Assembly (NCBI RefSeq): GCF_026262505.1
Contig: NC_067206.1
Span: 30,705,896-30,769,895 of the forward strand
DNA: 64,000 nucleotides
Source: Trichomonas vaginalis G3
Lineage: Eukaryota > Parabasalia > Trichomonadida > Trichomonadidae
Reading direction: 5' to 3'
Below, piece after piece: positions 9,895 to 19,765 of this stretch. The first letter of the stretch is position 1. Each line of letters begins with the position of its first letter. A program made the position numbers and the translations under genes. The notes under the pieces were generated by a model. That model was not told where the DNA came from, did no database searches, and worked only from the letters and a program-made list of their open reading frames with translations.

Positions 9895-12800
9895 ATGTAT
9901 CGGAAGTTGTCTAAGTTAGAACACTCGGAAATAAAACAACTTCTTACAGAAGCTAATATAGATGTTGCAAAACATTACACAACAAACAAAAAGGCACTCG
10001 CTGACTTCATTAAAGACTACAATGGTGCAATAAGTTATGATAGAATTCATGAGTTCATAAAGCCGCAACGCGGCGAGGACGAAGTCCATGCAAGAGCATT
10101 TCCTTTAAATGACATTGCTATTGACTTATATCATAGACGTTCAGTACCTCATGAAGTAAGAAGAGAAATGTTTGACATAACAAATGCAAACGTTGGTGAA
10201 ACAAGAAGAAGAGACGACACACTGAAACAACAGAGAAGAGAGATGTTTAAAAGTGCTATAGAACAAGTTCGCAAAGCTAACGATGTCATTCGTTCCATTG
10301 ACGACAAACCAAAAGAAGGTGAGAGATGGTTAAAGAAAGATGAAGAAAATAGGAAGAGGAATGTGAAGTCAGGCAATAGACTCATTGACTTTAACATCGA
10401 AGCTTTAGATGAACCAAACAGAGAATATTTACACAAACATTTCGGTAAGGTTTTCATGAGACTCTTAGAGAAGATTAAAATAAACTCGCAACAAAGATGG
10501 ATGGTATGTTATAAACTTGGTGGAAAGTATGAATGTTCTACGTTAAACCTCAATAATATTGGAACATTACTACATCAGCTCTTGAAGGAGAACTTTATAT
10601 CAGAGATAGAAGCAAATGCTGCAGGTATTGTTGAAATGCACTATGACTTCTTCTTGACAAACATAAAGAATCTTACTGAAATAAAGATGTATGATTTAAC
10701 AGAATATGAAGGCTTAACGATGTCAGATGTAAAGAAAGGCAAACCAAAAAAGAGACCATATAGAGATGAAAGCACACTGACAAATGACCAGAAAGCCATT
10801 TTGGAAGCTCTTAAGCAAACAGGAAACCCAGCACTTATAGAAAGCTTTTGGAAAGATAATGGTGAAAAGAAGTTTTATAAGAAGAGAAGCGGTCAGTTAT
10901 GGAAGTATCTTTGCACATTACCTATAAATCTTGAACGCTACCAAATCTTCAATGAACTGAACAAAAGAACTGCAATACTTATGACAGAGGACAATTGTTT
11001 CGTTTATGCTTGCATTCAGGCTGGAGTAAATGAAGAAACTATTGACCACATGAGAGAAGTCATTCGTGTTAGAGACTTTCCTCAAAGTAAAGTACAAGAA
11101 ATTTCTGACGCAACAGGTATAGCATTTAATGTTACCATTGGTTATTTCAATGACTCAAGACATAATGAAATAAAGAGATATATACCAAAAGAATGCGAAA
11201 CTGTTAGAACTATTGACTTACTTCTTGTTGAAGACCACTACATGCTAAATGAAAGACTTCCAATGACAACATACTTCATTCGAAACTATAAAGAAATTCT
11301 CAAAGCTTGTGGTGGAATGAACATTGAGAAACAGATGAAGATTTATACAAAGAGAGAAGATAAATATGTAGTTCGTTATGATAGAACAACACCGTTATGG
11401 GATGTTATGAAAACATTGTGGGAGTGCAAATATTTCGAACCTATTTCTTATGGAGAACTTTTCACATATACTACTGACTTATATAAACAGAACCTTGCAC
11501 CATTTAAAGATTTGACATATGCTCCAAAGTATTGTGTACAACTGAAGAAGAAAGCAGAGTCAAAAGAAGTAAATAAAGCTAAATGTAAATTCATTCCTGA
11601 GCACGTTTTCTTTGCTGACTTTGAGTGTAGTACGGATGGCTTTCATAAAGCTTTTAACATCTGTTATGACAGTGAAGATGGTTCAGTGAGTGAAAGCATT
11701 TGGGGTCAAAACTGTGCAACAGAATTTTTGGAAAGACTCCCTGACAAGAGTTTAATATATTTTCACAACCTCAGTTATGACATAAACTTCATCTTAAGAC
11801 ACATGACAGAAGTGAAAGGAACTCCCATCATTAAAGGTTCACGAACAATGCAAATAACTGGTTTATATAAAGGACGGGCAATTATTATAAAAGACTCTTA
11901 CAGTGTTATAAATAAGAAGCTTAAACTATTTCCTGCTATGTTTAACTTACAAACAGGACCGAAAGAAGTATTTCCATATAACTACTACAGCAGTGTTTTG
12001 TTAGCAAATGACAACAGAACTGGTGTCATTTCTGAAGCATGTAAGTTTATCCGGGATGCAGATACATTTATGAAAAACATAGATTCCATCAAAGGTTGCA
12101 GAATAGATGAGAACCACTTCGACTTAGAAAAATATAGCACGTTTTACTGCAAACAAGATGTAAGAATTTTAAGAGAAGGTTTTGTAAAGTTCCGCAATGA
12201 CTTATTGAAAGAGTTTGATTTAAACGTTTATGACTACGTTAGTATTTGTTCAATTGCTAACAAATTGTTTGAGAACAGAGTATACTTCCCGAATGGAAAT
12301 CTTTATGACCTCTCAAATAAACCAAGAGAATTTATTTCGAGATGCATTCAAGGTGGAAGATGTATGTTGTCAGATAACATGAAACAAAAGAGCAAAAAGA
12401 AACTCATTGCTGACTTCGACACTGTTTCATTATATCCTTCAGCTATAGCAAGACTTTATACTTTAGAAGGTATTCCAAAAGTATTGAAGGAAGAAATGTT
12501 AAGCACAGAGTATCTCATGAGACATTTATTCGATGATGACCAAAAGGAACCCATTGGTGAAAAGTTTATGTCTGGCTTCTTTGTTCTCATTAAGATAACA
12601 GAGATTGGTATACCCAGACACTTTCATTTAATAGTTTGCGACCCTGAACTAAATCCAGAACTTAACGTTCCAAGAAGTTCAAACACTTGCTGTCTCATGT
12701 ATGTTGACCATATAACATTACAAGACCTCATAAAATATCAAGGTGTCAAATGTGAAGTGTTGCAAGGATACTATTACGATGGAAACAGAGATATGAGAAT

Positions 12801-13674
12801 AAGAGATGAAGTAAAGAAGTTGTTTGAGTTAAGGTTAAAGTATAAGAAAGAAGAAAACCCCTTACAAGAAATTATAAAACTCATTCTGAACAGCATTTAT
12901 GGCAAAACTATTCTATCTCCTATTGAGTCAAAAATAACCATAGTAGATGACAAAGATGCTATAAGATATGCTATAAGAAATTACAACCATATAGTGAAGT
13001 TCGAAGGTTTGGATGGTTCAGATAAAACTATTTTCAAGCTAACGAAAAGCATTTGCAGACACTTTAACTTCTGTCCACTTGGTGTTAATATTCTGTCTAT
13101 GTCAAAACGTATTATGAATGAAGTATTCTGTACTGCAGAGGACATGGGTCTTCAAATATTTTACCAGGATACCGACAGTATGCACTTATATAATGAAGAC
13201 ATCCCAAAGCTTGCAGCAGAGTTTAAGAAGAGATACGGTAGAGAACTTATAGGAAAGAACCTTGGTCAATTTCATAGCGACTTTGCAGAAATAACACCTG
13301 GAAAACAAAGTTTAGCTTATAAAAGTATTTTCTGTGGAAAGAAGACCTACATAGACTTACTCACGAATGATTTAAATGAAGTTGCATTTCACTGCAGAAT
13401 GAAAGGCGTGAAGCAAGATGTTATTGCTTTAACCGCTAATGAAATGTTTCCTGAAGCTATACAATGCTATTACAATGAAGATAAGAACATTCACATACCT
13501 GTTGGAACATATGACAAAGACTCTGAGTTCAGTTTAATGAAACTTTACAAAGCACTTTATGATGGTCAAGAGATTGCATTCGACTTATGTAAGTCATGTC
13601 AACCTTGCTTTGCTGAAAAGTTCAACTTTTCAATAACGACTAAAACAAGCTTTATTCGTAAGTTGAAGTTCTGA
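9895..13674 (+). CDS. Polinton protein-primed type B DNA polymerase
   Basis: A 1259-residue frame that looks whole. The exonuclease part shows FADFECSTDG (Exo I) and YFHNLSYDINF (Exo II). The polymerase part shows IADFDTVSLYPS (motif A), LNSIYGKT (motif B) and YQDTDSMH (motif C, the catalytic DTD). The insertions between motifs fit the protein-primed PolB group, which replicates linear genomes from a terminal protein. The N-terminal 500 residues are Polinton-specific and of unknown role. Copy 2 carries only the N-terminal part. It is the largest gene of the element. Confidence 0.93.
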   Translation: MYRKLSKLEHSEIKQLLTEANIDVAKHYTTNKKALADFIKDYNGAISYDRIHEFIKPQRGEDEVHARAFPLNDIAIDLYHRRSVPHEVRREMFDITNANVGETRRRDDTLKQQRREMFKSAIEQVRKANDVIRSIDDKPKEGERWLKKDEENRKRNVKSGNRLIDFNIEALDEPNREYLHKHFGKVFMRLLEKIKINSQQRWMVCYKLGGKYECSTLNLNNIGTLLHQLLKENFISEIEANAAGIVEMHYDFFLTNIKNLTEIKMYDLTEYEGLTMSDVKKGKPKKRPYRDESTLTNDQKAILEALKQTGNPALIESFWKDNGEKKFYKKRSGQLWKYLCTLPINLERYQIFNELNKRTAILMTEDNCFVYACIQAGVNEETIDHMREVIRVRDFPQSKVQEISDATGIAFNVTIGYFNDSRHNEIKRYIPKECETVRTIDLLLVEDHYMLNERLPMTTYFIRNYKEILKACGGMNIEKQMKIYTKREDKYVVRYDRTTPLWDVMKTLWECKYFEPISYGELFTYTTDLYKQNLAPFKDLTYAPKYCVQLKKKAESKEVNKAKCKFIPEHVFFADFECSTDGFHKAFNICYDSEDGSVSESIWGQNCATEFLERLPDKSLIYFHNLSYDINFILRHMTEVKGTPIIKGSRTMQITGLYKGRAIIIKDSYSVINKKLKLFPAMFNLQTGPKEVFPYNYYSSVLLANDNRTGVISEACKFIRDADTFMKNIDSIKGCRIDENHFDLEKYSTFYCKQDVRILREGFVKFRNDLLKEFDLNVYDYVSICSIANKLFENRVYFPNGNLYDLSNKPREFISRCIQGGRCMLSDNMKQKSKKKLIADFDTVSLYPSAIARLYTLEGIPKVLKEEMLSTEYLMRHLFDDDQKEPIGEKFMSGFFVLIKITEIGIPRHFHLIVCDPELNPELNVPRSSNTCCLMYVDHITLQDLIKYQGVKCEVLQGYYYDGNRDMRIRDEVKKLFELRLKYKKEENPLQEIIKLILNSIYGKTILSPIESKITIVDDKDAIRYAIRNYNHIVKFEGLDGSDKTIFKLTKSICRHFNFCPLGVNILSMSKRIMNEVFCTAEDMGLQIFYQDTDSMHLYNEDIPKLAAEFKKRYGRELIGKNLGQFHSDFAEITPGKQSLAYKSIFCGKKTYIDLLTNDLNEVAFHCRMKGVKQDVIALTANEMFPEAIQCYYNEDKNIHIPVGTYDKDSEFSLMKLYKALYDGQEIAFDLCKSCQPCFAEKFNFSITTKTSFIRKLKF

Positions 13675-13764
13675 GGTCATTTATTTTTGTCAGCAATGAG
13701 GTCAATGAGGTCATTTGTGATAAAAATAAGCCGCTAGCGGCATGGGCGAAGCCTATGTGGTCAT

Positions 13765-14620
13765 TTACAATACAGCTATTGTAGAGTTTAACAATTGTGC
13801 TTCAATGTATAAACAATCTTTCCCATCTGGAGGTAAGAACACTGGGCACTTATGGTCATGAGTGGAGAACATGTCTATCCAAAACTCACGATTGAAGCCA
13901 GTAATTGTAATACTTAGGATTTGACAGTGGTGAAGTTCTTGTATGACCAATGAACTCATTTTCAACTCCCTTACTTAAGTTTGAATATAATATAGCTTGC
14001 TTTCTATCCCAAATGCCAGGTGTTACAATCTTTGAAAATTCATTTTTCCTCGGAAGTATTGCATCATAATTGAAAACATTCTTGAAGTCTTCATTGGGTT
14101 CAGAGATTTGAAACCTTATACGTAATGGATTTTCTTTCTTTTTAGCGACTTCATTGAATGGTGAATATATAACAAACTGACAGTCATGAGTTCCATCTTC
14201 ATTTTCATTAAATTCATAATGAAAGTCTATAAGTTGTGGCTGACTACCTTCTTCTTTCAGTTGTGCAAGAAACTCACGTAAAGGCTGTAAAGTTTGTACT
14301 TCAATATTGAACTTTTTCTCGAACATCTCATTAAATGAAATCATACATTGCAACAATGTTGTATCGTCTTTAAAGTATTTGTATATGTGAATGTTTTGGG
14401 CGCTTAAAGACTGTTCGTCATTTTCTATCTCGACTTGAAGTATAAAGTCAACCTTTCTGAAAGCACGTGTTATATACATAGATGTTATGCCAATGTACTT
14501 CTCTTCATTTATGTTCACAATCCAGTCTGTTGGAAACTTAAACGTTACTCTGTTCCCCTTTATTTTGACGTCAGGGTTTTCACTACTGAACGCAACAGAT
14601 AAAGGTATTTGTCTATACAT
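13765..14620 (-). pseudogene. Polinton penton-like minor capsid protein, looks broken
   Basis: Minus-strand coding sequence starting at 14620, with TTTTTATCC upstream on its own strand. It begins with FSSENPDVKIKGNRVTFKFP and carries beta-rich segments. It contains a WDRKQAILYSNLSKG stretch and an EFIGHT-like segment of the kind seen in Polinton penton (single jelly-roll) proteins. In the family this forms the five-fold vertices of the particle. The coding region is broken about once. The assignment is moderate because it is by pattern alone. Confidence 0.55.
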
Positions 14621-14644
14621 TTAGTTTGGATAAAAATAAACCAT

Positions 14645-14905
14645 TTACTCTTTCTTTGCTTCAGCTTCCTTTGCTTTTGCTTTTGCTTCTTCTCTAGCTT
14701 TTTTCGCCAGCAAACGTGGGTTCTTCTGTCTTCCAGCAGCTAATGCAGCTAGTTGTTTTTCACTAAGTTTTCTCTTTGGTCTCTCTGGCTTTTGTTCTGG
14801 TTTTTGTTCCTTCAGTTCGGATAAAATTTGTTCACGAATTTCTTTCTTCAATGCTTCAACATCTATGACCCCTTGGGTCTTGTCCGTAGGATTTGACTGA
14901 GTCAT
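14645..14905 (-). CDS. Small Lys/Glu/Ala-rich Polinton protein
   Basis: An 86-residue frame with TTTTTTATCT upstream of its start. It is strongly charged, with a Pro/Lys-rich middle and a C-terminal Ala/Lys/Glu helix. Small basic proteins of this type can be core or DNA-condensing proteins, but nothing here proves that. It lies 24 bases from the penton-like gene on the same strand. Confidence 0.45.
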   Translation of the reverse strand: MTQSNPTDKTQGVIDVEALKKEIREQILSELKEQKPEQKPERPKRKLSEKQLAALAAGRQKNPRLLAKKAREEAKAKAKEAEAKKE

Positions 14906-14950
14906 TTGACTGTAGATAAAAAACTAAATTAAAACTTTAACCGATGTAAA

Positions 14951-15381
14951 ATGAGCTTGTCAAAATCAGAACGAGAGTCTATTATATTAAATGACGCCAG
15001 AGGAATACAACATCCTTTCTATTATGTAAGTCAGAGTAAAGATGGTAAAATATATGTAAGAAAAAGAAAGGTTCCATTAGCGAATACAGAGAGCGACAAC
15101 ATTAAGGTGCATGGCAAGGGTGAAGTCCACGAAGCCCATATAAAACCTTCTGTACAAACTGAACCAAAGAACAAGAAGAAAAGAAGCCAGATGTACTTTC
15201 AATAACGAACCAAGAGCTTATTGCAAAGTTCGTGAATTTCATTGAAAAGCAAACCGAGTCAAAGAACCCTGACCCACCAGTGAAAGAAGTTGAGACAAAA
15301 GAGAATGTACAGTTCATTGAAAATGTCAAGAAACAACTTCCACCACGAATACCAAGAAGAAGAGTGAGAATAATGAAGTAA
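14951..15381 (+). pseudogene. Polinton protein of unknown function, looks broken
   Basis: Plus-strand coding sequence just upstream of the capsid gene, lysine-rich and ending in an Arg-rich tail. The region looks broken about once. No family is recognised. Its position directly before the major capsid gene suggests a late or particle-associated role, which is only inference. Confidence 0.4.
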
Positions 15382-15408
15382 ATAGATATTTTTATCTGAA
15401 GTAAATAC

Positions 15409-16988
15409 ATGCAGAACGAACAGTTAAACGAATTTACTCCAGCAGAGCATATTCATCAGATTCGCTCATATTTCGATATCATAGACAATGCAGTTCAAAT
15501 TGGTGACACTAATAGAAAATATTCTGACGCAAAGATTCCATCACAACCTGGAACTGCTAAAGATAACACATGGGTAACATTCAATCTCTCACCTCCTGGT
15601 GAAAATATGTTGGACCTTTACAATACATTCATTACGTATAAAATGGAAGGTCAATTTATTGTAGATAAAGAAATTGGTTCAGGTTCCAATAAAACAAACC
15701 CACCAGGATTTTGGATTGGTTTCGATGACGCTTTCTATGCAGTTGCTGGATATCAAATCCTTGCAAATGGTCGTATCGTATATTCTCAAGACAACGCAAG
15801 AGAAGAAGCATATATAACTTCAAACTCACAAACTACCGAACAAATAAAGAAAGTAGATGTTTTCTCAAAGACTCGACATGAAGATGTATGGAGTCATTCG
15901 GGAACATGCAGAACAGGACAAATTGTTGGTGGTCCAATTACAGCAGGAAAATCATTTGATTTTAAGCTTCGTTTAAGAATTCCTGTTAGAAGATTCCTTC
16001 CATTAGAACCTATTCGATTTATTCCAGCTTTTGCAGGAAACATTCAGCTTAAAGTAAAGTTCAGTAGCGACGCCTTACAATGCACATCTATATCTGTAAA
16101 TGATATCATTGCTTTTAATCCAACTCTTAAAGTTGCATTTGCTTCAGATTCAAATCCACCGACAAATAAATTTGTTCCATGGAATGAACCATTCACTATG
16201 ATAACGAAGGCAGTAGAAGCTATGGAACAGTTACTATTACAACTGTAACCCAGCAACTATTTCGAACAAAGATGGATTTTAATGAATGTTTCATTCATCC
16301 AAAGTCATTCTCTTTAGACCCTAACATTTATACAGAACTTGTAGAACATTATACAAACGAGGCTTTATGTTTTCCTGTTAAAGTTATGGATTGGATTCCT
16401 ATGGACGGTTCATTCTCAAAGAATACAGATAGTTCAAGTGCAACATTTACAGCAGCTTATACGCCTATTAATGTTAAAAGTATTTGGGCACTATTTAGAA
16501 AGAAAGACAACTATTATGTTAATTTTGAGAACCCTAAGTTTAAATATCTTCAGCTTTCCATGGGAGCTTATGGAAATATGCCTGCAGAACCTGAAAAATC
16601 ATATGGACCTGTATTTTATGAAATGGTTGCGAACGCTTGCAATACAAACAATGATATGATTGGATTTAATGAAGATGTTATGAGGTCATTGGTGGATGAT
16701 GGTAGTGTGGAACATAAATGGGATAGCTATGACAACACACATTTCTTATGTGGTTTTCCAACAGAAGTGGACTTTTGCTTCCAACAAGGTCAAACATCTA
16801 CTGCTCCAATAACATACAAATTGTCTGTTAAAGGACCTATTGAACTAGCAACAGAAAATGTACCAAAGCCACTTATTGGATTTATGAGGGATTGTTGCTT
16901 TGCAATACAAGTAAGACAGTCAGGCATACCAATAATAAGACTTGACGACTATAACTTAGCACTGACGACAGTGAGGAATAAAGGATGA
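15409..16988 (+). pseudogene. Polinton major capsid protein (double jelly-roll), looks broken
   Basis: Plus-strand coding sequence of about 1.6 kb, preceded by TTTTTATCTG. It starts MQNEQLNEFTPAEHIHQIRS and contains long beta-rich stretches with motifs such as FRIPVRRFLPLEPIRF-like segments and ILANGRIVYSQ. Size, position after the penton-like gene and composition fit the double jelly-roll major capsid protein that forms the particle shell in Polintons. The gene looks broken about once. A short fragment of the same gene start recurs at 18469-18550 in copy 2. Confidence 0.75.
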
Positions 16989-17010
16989 ACGTTTATTTTT
17001 AAAGCTTATA

Positions 17011-17483
17011 AATGAGTTCTTCATCAAGCTCTCGTGAACCTTCACCATCTATGAAACAAACTTTACCAAACGATTATGGAGCACCTATTGAATATTTCTT
17101 ACGAGCTGCACAATGGCAAAGAGCAGTCACCAAGGTTAGGTGTTCCACCAGCTCCTGTCAAAAATAGCATTTGGTCAAGTCCTTATATAAGATATGGTCT
17201 CCCACTAGGTTTGCTAGCTACAGCAGGAGCAGTTATGATGTTGAAAAGAAATAAAGCAAATGTTATAAATAATACTGAAGTAGCTGAAGTTAAACAAACT
17301 CCAACACCATCGCCAAAACCAACGCCTTCACAAACAACACCTTCACAAACAACACCTTCAATGACTCCTGAACCTATGAAAGTACAAACTCCTGTTCAAA
17401 AGTCAACTCCAAAACCGACTCCAACATTTAAACCAGAACCTACTCCTCAAATAAATCGTAAAACTCCTGCGTTTCCTTACTGA
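17011..17483 (+). pseudogene. Polinton membrane protein with Pro/Thr-rich tail, probably broken
   Basis: Coding sequence after the capsid gene. It holds one hydrophobic segment (PLGLLATAGAVMML, about 17200-17245) followed by a lysine-rich patch and a long tail of Thr-Pro and Gln-Thr-Thr-Pro repeats. A single-pass membrane protein with an extended tail is the simplest reading. The 5' part suggests about one break. Similar small membrane proteins accompany capsid genes in many DNA viruses, but no family is recognised. Confidence 0.45.
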
Positions 17484-17530
17484 AAAATAACGTTATTTTT
17501 ATTTAATATTAAAATTTTTATTTGATTGAA

Positions 17531-17767
17531 ATGACGACTAAAGTCACTGAAGCAATGAAACAAAAATTTTTGGTAGAATACATTAAATCAGGAGCGGTTC
17601 CAGAAGGTTTTTACGTTCATACTATGAAGGATGGTAGAGTTCAGTTTAGAAAGATAAAGCAACCATTAGATAGAGAAGGTATATTAAGGAAGATTAAACT
17701 TCATGAGGACAACATTGCTGAACTTAAGAAGAAGTTAGAAGAGTTGGAGAAAGGAAGAGAGTTATAA
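17531..17767 (+). CDS. Small Polinton protein with C-terminal coiled coil
   Basis: The ATG at 17531 follows TTTTTATTTGA. The protein is about 78 residues. Its first half contains GFYVHTMKDGRVQFRKIKQP, similar in style to the start of the gene at 14951 (YVSQSKDGKIYVRKRKVP). Its second half is a Leu/Lys/Glu coiled coil. The two may be distant relatives within the element. Function unknown. Confidence 0.5.
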   Translation: MTTKVTEAMKQKFLVEYIKSGAVPEGFYVHTMKDGRVQFRKIKQPLDREGILRKIKLHEDNIAELKKKLEELEKGREL

Positions 17768-17931
17768 AGTAATGAATTCAACGGGTGAGAAAACAGGTGA
17801 GAAAACGGGTGAGATGTCACCACTTCACCTAAATTTATTTTTGTGCTATGTTTTCATACATGTGAGGGTGGTGATATCATTAATTTTAAGTTTATTTTTT
17901 ATTTTTACTGAAAATTTTTATTTGGATGTAA

Positions 17932-18216
17932 ATGACAGAACAAAAGCAACTCATTCGAATTCCACAGTATAACAAACATACATTTAAACATTTATTCTTC
18001 CTTCCTGAGCATAACATGTTCTTTCAAATACATCCGAGACCAGTTGACTTTTCATTGACTGTGTATAAAGATAGAAATAGTTATATCATTAAACCATATG
18101 ATGACGAAGGTAAGTTATGTAAATTGTACGTTAAGAAGTTAGAGAAAGTTTATGGCTTCAAGTATGACTACAATAGGGTTAACACTGATGATGAAGATAT
18201 TGAGGAAAATTTATGA
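17932..18216 (+). CDS. Small Polinton protein of unknown function
   Basis: A 94-residue frame after TTTTTATTTGGATGTAA, the same leader pattern as its neighbours. It is rich in aromatic residues, with an acidic tail (NTDDEDIEENL). No family is recognised. It is the last gene of copy 1 before the intergenic stretch at 18217-18468. Confidence 0.5.
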   Translation: MTEQKQLIRIPQYNKHTFKHLFFLPEHNMFFQIHPRPVDFSLTVYKDRNSYIIKPYDDEGKLCKLYVKKLEKVYGFKYDYNRVNTDDEDIEENL

Positions 18217-18468
18217 GAACATTAGTGAAGTTGTTAGTGAGAACGATAGTGAGAACGTTTATTTTTACATTAGTGAGTTCGTTAGTGAAGTGAAGTGGTT
18301 GGCGGTTTTGTAAATATTTAATGTTAAGTTAGTTTTTGCGTTTGTGTTGTAAAATATATGTTAACGGTTTTGTAAAGTGTCAAATTCACAAGTATTGCGT
18401 ACGGAGGAACGCAGTGCCACAGTACACGAGACTTGTATACTAACTATATTTTTATCTAACATAAAACA
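18217..18468. other. Polinton intergenic region with GTGAGAA-type iterations
   Basis: No gene is visible. The first 80 bases hold several spaced copies of short AGTGAGAAC or TTAGTGAG words. Related words (GGTGAGAAAAC) occur three times at 17783-17815 and, inverted, at about 7250-7272. The final bases hold a TTTTTATCT motif in front of the capsid-start fragment. The boundary between the two Polinton copies must lie in or near this stretch. Confidence 0.45.
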
Positions 18469-18619
18469 TGCAAAACGAACAGCTTAACGAATTTACACCA
18501 GCTGAACATATCCATCAAATTCGTTCATATTTTGATGTAATCGATAATGCAAAGAGGAAGAATGAAAAAAATCTAAGCTAATTTTATTTTTTTATAAATT
18601 TTATCTCATATGAAAGAAC

Positions 18620-18796
18620 ATGAATTTAGAATATTCAGAACTCATGACAGAAGAAGAGAATGAACAACATATAAAAGATTATGCAAAATTTCTGAAGACA
18701 TACAAAGCATATAAACAATATCTAGAAGCTTCTAAAGATTATGCAAAATTTCTAAAGGTATATAAAGCTTCTTATATACGAAAAAAGGAGATTTGA
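18620..18796 (+). CDS. Small Polinton gene read into the transposon end
   Basis: An open frame of 58 residues starting after a TTTTATCTC motif. It contains two copies of a KDYAKFLK-like repeat (about residues 19-26 and 39-46). The last residues come from the inverted repeat of the transposon that follows, so the native gene was probably longer or different at its end. There is no counterpart in copy 1 within the window. Function unknown. Confidence 0.35.
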   Translation: MNLEYSELMTEEENEQHIKDYAKFLKTYKAYKQYLEASKDYAKFLKVYKASYIRKKEI

Positions 18797-19050
18797 CAGA
18801 ATGTCAAATCTCCTCAAAAAGTGACAGTTTACATGGCAAACAATTGCGAGCAATTTTTAGCCATTTTGGCTGAGAACTAGGGTCTGCCAGGTACATAGAT
18901 AGAATCAGTACCTCGCAGACTCTAGTTCTCCATATGGCGCCGAGAAATTTTGGTGAAATGCGACGACATTTCACCAAAATTTTCTCGACGCCATAGGATG
19001 AATTGGAGGGTGTGAGATACTATTACATATAATAGTACTCACACCCTCCA
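18787..19050. repeat. Chain of four hairpins at the left end of the transposon
   Basis: Four inverted repeats follow one another. 18787-18813 has 12-bp perfect arms and a 3-base loop. 18872-18930 has about 23-bp arms with two mismatches. About 18936-18993 has arms near 25 bp. About 19006-19050 has arms near 18 bp built on GGAGGGTGTGAG. The sequences differ from each other, so they are not copies of one hairpin. The chain sits immediately inside the terminal repeat. The same style of hairpin chain appears free-standing at 44718-45130 and 51490-52545. Confidence 0.85.
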
Positions 19051-19079
19051 AAACCTCGAAAATCTCAAAATTTCCTGCA

Positions 19080-19765
19080 ATTATCATCAACTTTGCATAG
19101 CACAATCGGCCAAAAATTTATTCAATTGTCCTTCTTCTCAATATTTCTTAACTCTTTCGATTTCTTTCAAAATATCTTTCAATAATCTTTCAATGATAAA
19201 TATTATACAAAAACGATTAGTATGAAACTTTTTTGCATTTTAAAAATATTTTATATTTCTGTTTTTATTTCAATTTTTATATTTTTATTTTCCTTTTTTT
19301 AGATGAAACTTATTTGTTTACCAATATTCCTTATTTTATAAAATTTTTCAATTGAATACTACAATAATTTTATCTCTCCTTTATTAAATTTTCGATTTTT
19401 ATGTTAATTCTAATTCTTTGCACTATTTCTTGTCTAAATCTTCTAAAATTTTTATTTTAATTTAATTTGACACATAATCATCCTTTTAATTTTCGATTCA
19501 AATCCTTATCCTCTTCATTATTTTTCAATAATTTTTTTATCGTAATTTGTAAAATTCGTTCTTTTATAGCTGTTTAAATAATCCAAAACCATGATATTTA
19601 TTATTGTTAATTATTCCTAATCATGTTTTTTCCATTAATTTTAATTTTTTATTTTCTGAACCATTTAAATTAATTTTGTTAAGAATATTTTTTCAATATA
19701 GACTTCTGAAATAATTAAATTATTCTCAAATTCTCACAAATTATTTCATTTCAAATTTGTTTAAA
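19080..19765. other. AT-rich leader of the transposon
   Basis: About 690 bases of very AT-rich sequence between the hairpin chain and the transposase start. No open frame, tandem repeat or strong hairpin stands out. It presumably holds the transposase promoter, but no T. vaginalis-like initiator is obvious near the ATG at 19766. Confidence 0.6.

Larger units (their letters stand above)
1..18440. mobile_element. Polinton (Maverick) element, copy 1, left end outside the window
   Basis: A large virus-like DNA element is recognised by its gene set: FtsK/HerA-type packaging ATPase, retroviral-type integrase with a chromo-like tail, protein-primed type B DNA polymerase, penton-like and double-jelly-roll major capsid proteins, plus KilA-N and GIY-YIG-like accessory genes. 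Genes lie on both strands with short gaps. Many are preceded within about 10-30 bases by a T-rich motif of the form TTTTTAT followed by C or T. The left end is beyond base 1. The right end is not sharply defined; a second partial copy starts near 18441. As a fossil it has many open genes and roughly four to six that look broken. Near identity to the second copy suggests a young age. The family call is strong; the end points are not. Confidence 0.9.

Noticed and set aside
17772-17972. 66-codon frame starting MNSTGEKTGEKTGEM
   Set aside because: It lies between Polinton genes over GGTGAGAAAAC iterations and runs into the leader of the next gene; the second half is hydrophobic by AT-richness. 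It is better read as intergenic DNA.
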